This document shows positions 62,857 to 64,000 of a stretch of DNA of 64,000 nucleotides, in pieces. A program made the translations under genes and the position numbers. Source of the DNA: Phallusia mammillata (Eukaryota; Chordata; Ascidiacea; Phlebobranchia; Ascidiidae). The notes below the pieces were generated by a model that was not told the origin of the DNA, searched no databases, and saw nothing but the letters and a program-made list of their open reading frames with translations. The stretch is from the NCBI GenBank assembly GCA_003260075.1, contig QLIY01000225.1, positions 124,001 through 188,000 of the forward strand, given 5' to 3'. Numbering within the stretch: the stretch's first letter is position 1; each line of letters opens with the position of its first letter.

Positions 62857-64000
62857 AATTCTGATAATGTAGGTTCTGCTGCAGAAATTCGCAATACACT
62901 TAGCATGTTTTTAAGCTGTGAGTAGAAAATGAGGTTTGCCAGATTTTTTTTTGTGAAATTGTTGTGACCTGTGTTTTTGTCTGTTGCAACTTATAATAAA
63001 ATACAGATGGCAGTCACATGTTTGTTTATTGGCAAAATTTAGTGGTTAAATGTTATGGTGACTGATGACAAACTCTCCGCTATCATCAGAAGTTGAAGGT
63101 GTATGAGAAACACACCTGAAAATACAGAGTACACCAATTAAGGGAAGCAACCTTAAGCTGAATAAAATTAAAGGTTGCTGTTTCATCACAGTTTCACTTT
63201 TAAAAACATTATTGCTAGTTAGCTTCATTATGGAGTTTTTTAATATCCAACATTTTGGTTCATCGACAAATAGACACAGAAGTATAGTAAGCAACATGTG
63301 GCAAACAATCAGACTAATCTAAATAAAGAAGCATGTTTACCCTAAAATCATTCCCATTATTTCTTTTTCATGAGCTCTTTCCTTTTCTGCTTGCTCCTCC
63401 TAATAATGTACATCATTGTTTTATGTATGGATAGTTAATGTTCTTAATTTCATTTTCACTGTATTGTTATGAAATATTTTATCAAATCAGTCTGCCCTTT
63501 ACTTTGAGTTCATATCCAAACTACTCAAATGCCATTGTAATNTTTTTCATGAGCTCTTTCCTTTTCTGCTTGCTCCTCCTAATAATGTACATCATTGTTT
63601 TATGTATGGATAGTTAATGTTCTTAATTTCATTTTCACTGTATTGTTATGAAATATTTTATCAAATCAGTCTGCCCTTTACTTTGAGTTCATATCCAAAC
63701 TACTCAAATGCCATTGTAATATTAGGCATTTAAAATAGAAACTTGAAATTTCATTCACTTGTTCATTCTTTCTTCTTCTTTTGTAAAGTTTTCTTTCATC
63801 AGATTCTTAATTTCAATAACTTCCGATTGACCTGTGCACAATACAAATGGTGCACAAATTTATTCTGTATAAATATTAACGAAACACGTGATGATTTGAA
63901 CTTGTCAAACAGTGGTATAAATATATATATATAACAGTAGTATATACATATGTATATAGATATAGTGTGAAATGATTTAGTTGTATAAGTTCACATACAT
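62857..64000. other. Right flank, no supported gene
   Basis: AT-rich sequence after the transposase with the N-joined duplication at 63357-63720 and a short TA microsatellite near 63920. No coding signal. Confidence 0.55.
63357..63720. repeat. ~180-bp direct duplication joined by a single N
   Basis: 63361-63541 and 63543-63720 are practically identical (TTTTTCATGAGCTCTTTCC to AATGCCATTGTAAT), with N at 63542. Same architecture as the C/G-run duplications, but with an explicit unknown base. Confidence 0.93.

Overview
The window is a eukaryotic nuclear locus, most likely from a marine invertebrate and possibly a tunicate. The evidence is multi-exon genes with GT-AG introns of a few hundred bases, a base composition of roughly 37% GC by eye, many decayed DNA transposons and strong allelic divergence. 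The species is an inference; no sequence feature names it.

One giant gene dominates. On the minus strand, from the start codon at 58549 to the stop at 6707, about 80 short exons (about 14 kb coding, near 4,700 residues) encode VPS13D, a bridge-like lipid transfer protein. In order I can read the chorein N-terminus, the long repetitive groove-forming middle, a UBA domain at 35034-35245, the VAB/SHR-BD region at about 20-25 kb, a ricin-B-like segment, and the ATG2_C-like and PH-like C-terminus at 12-18 kb. The last coding exon (6707-6928) lies 5.3 kb beyond the penultimate one.

Other genes sit inside VPS13D introns. Two tandem four-exon cytosolic sulfotransferase genes (7264-8626 and 9031-10744, minus) occupy the last intron. 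A plus-strand gene of the SAMD3-like family (25592-28605) occupies another. At the left, convergent to VPS13D, is an apparently single-exon secreted PHB-depolymerase-like esterase (4371-5334, plus) with a frameshift; it may be of bacterial origin. At the right is a decayed PIF/Harbinger (HARBI1-like) transposase (about 61.3-62.9 kb, plus).

Mobile elements include at least five hAT-type MITEs with 8-bp target duplications, a 1.5-kb Harbinger-type element inserted inside a hAT copy (1835-3346), tRNA-derived SINEs, and two related intronic repeat families whose ends lie next to VPS13D splice donors.

The most striking pattern is 28 pure C or G runs, 25 of them 10-13 nt long. Most separate two near-identical copies of the adjacent sequence, often duplicating or cutting VPS13D exons. 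The runs are all G between 10.2 and 27.5 kb and all C elsewhere. I read them as filled assembly gaps between divergent haplotype contigs, not biology. Exon boundaries given here were placed by hand from splice consensus, reading frame and remembered family similarity.
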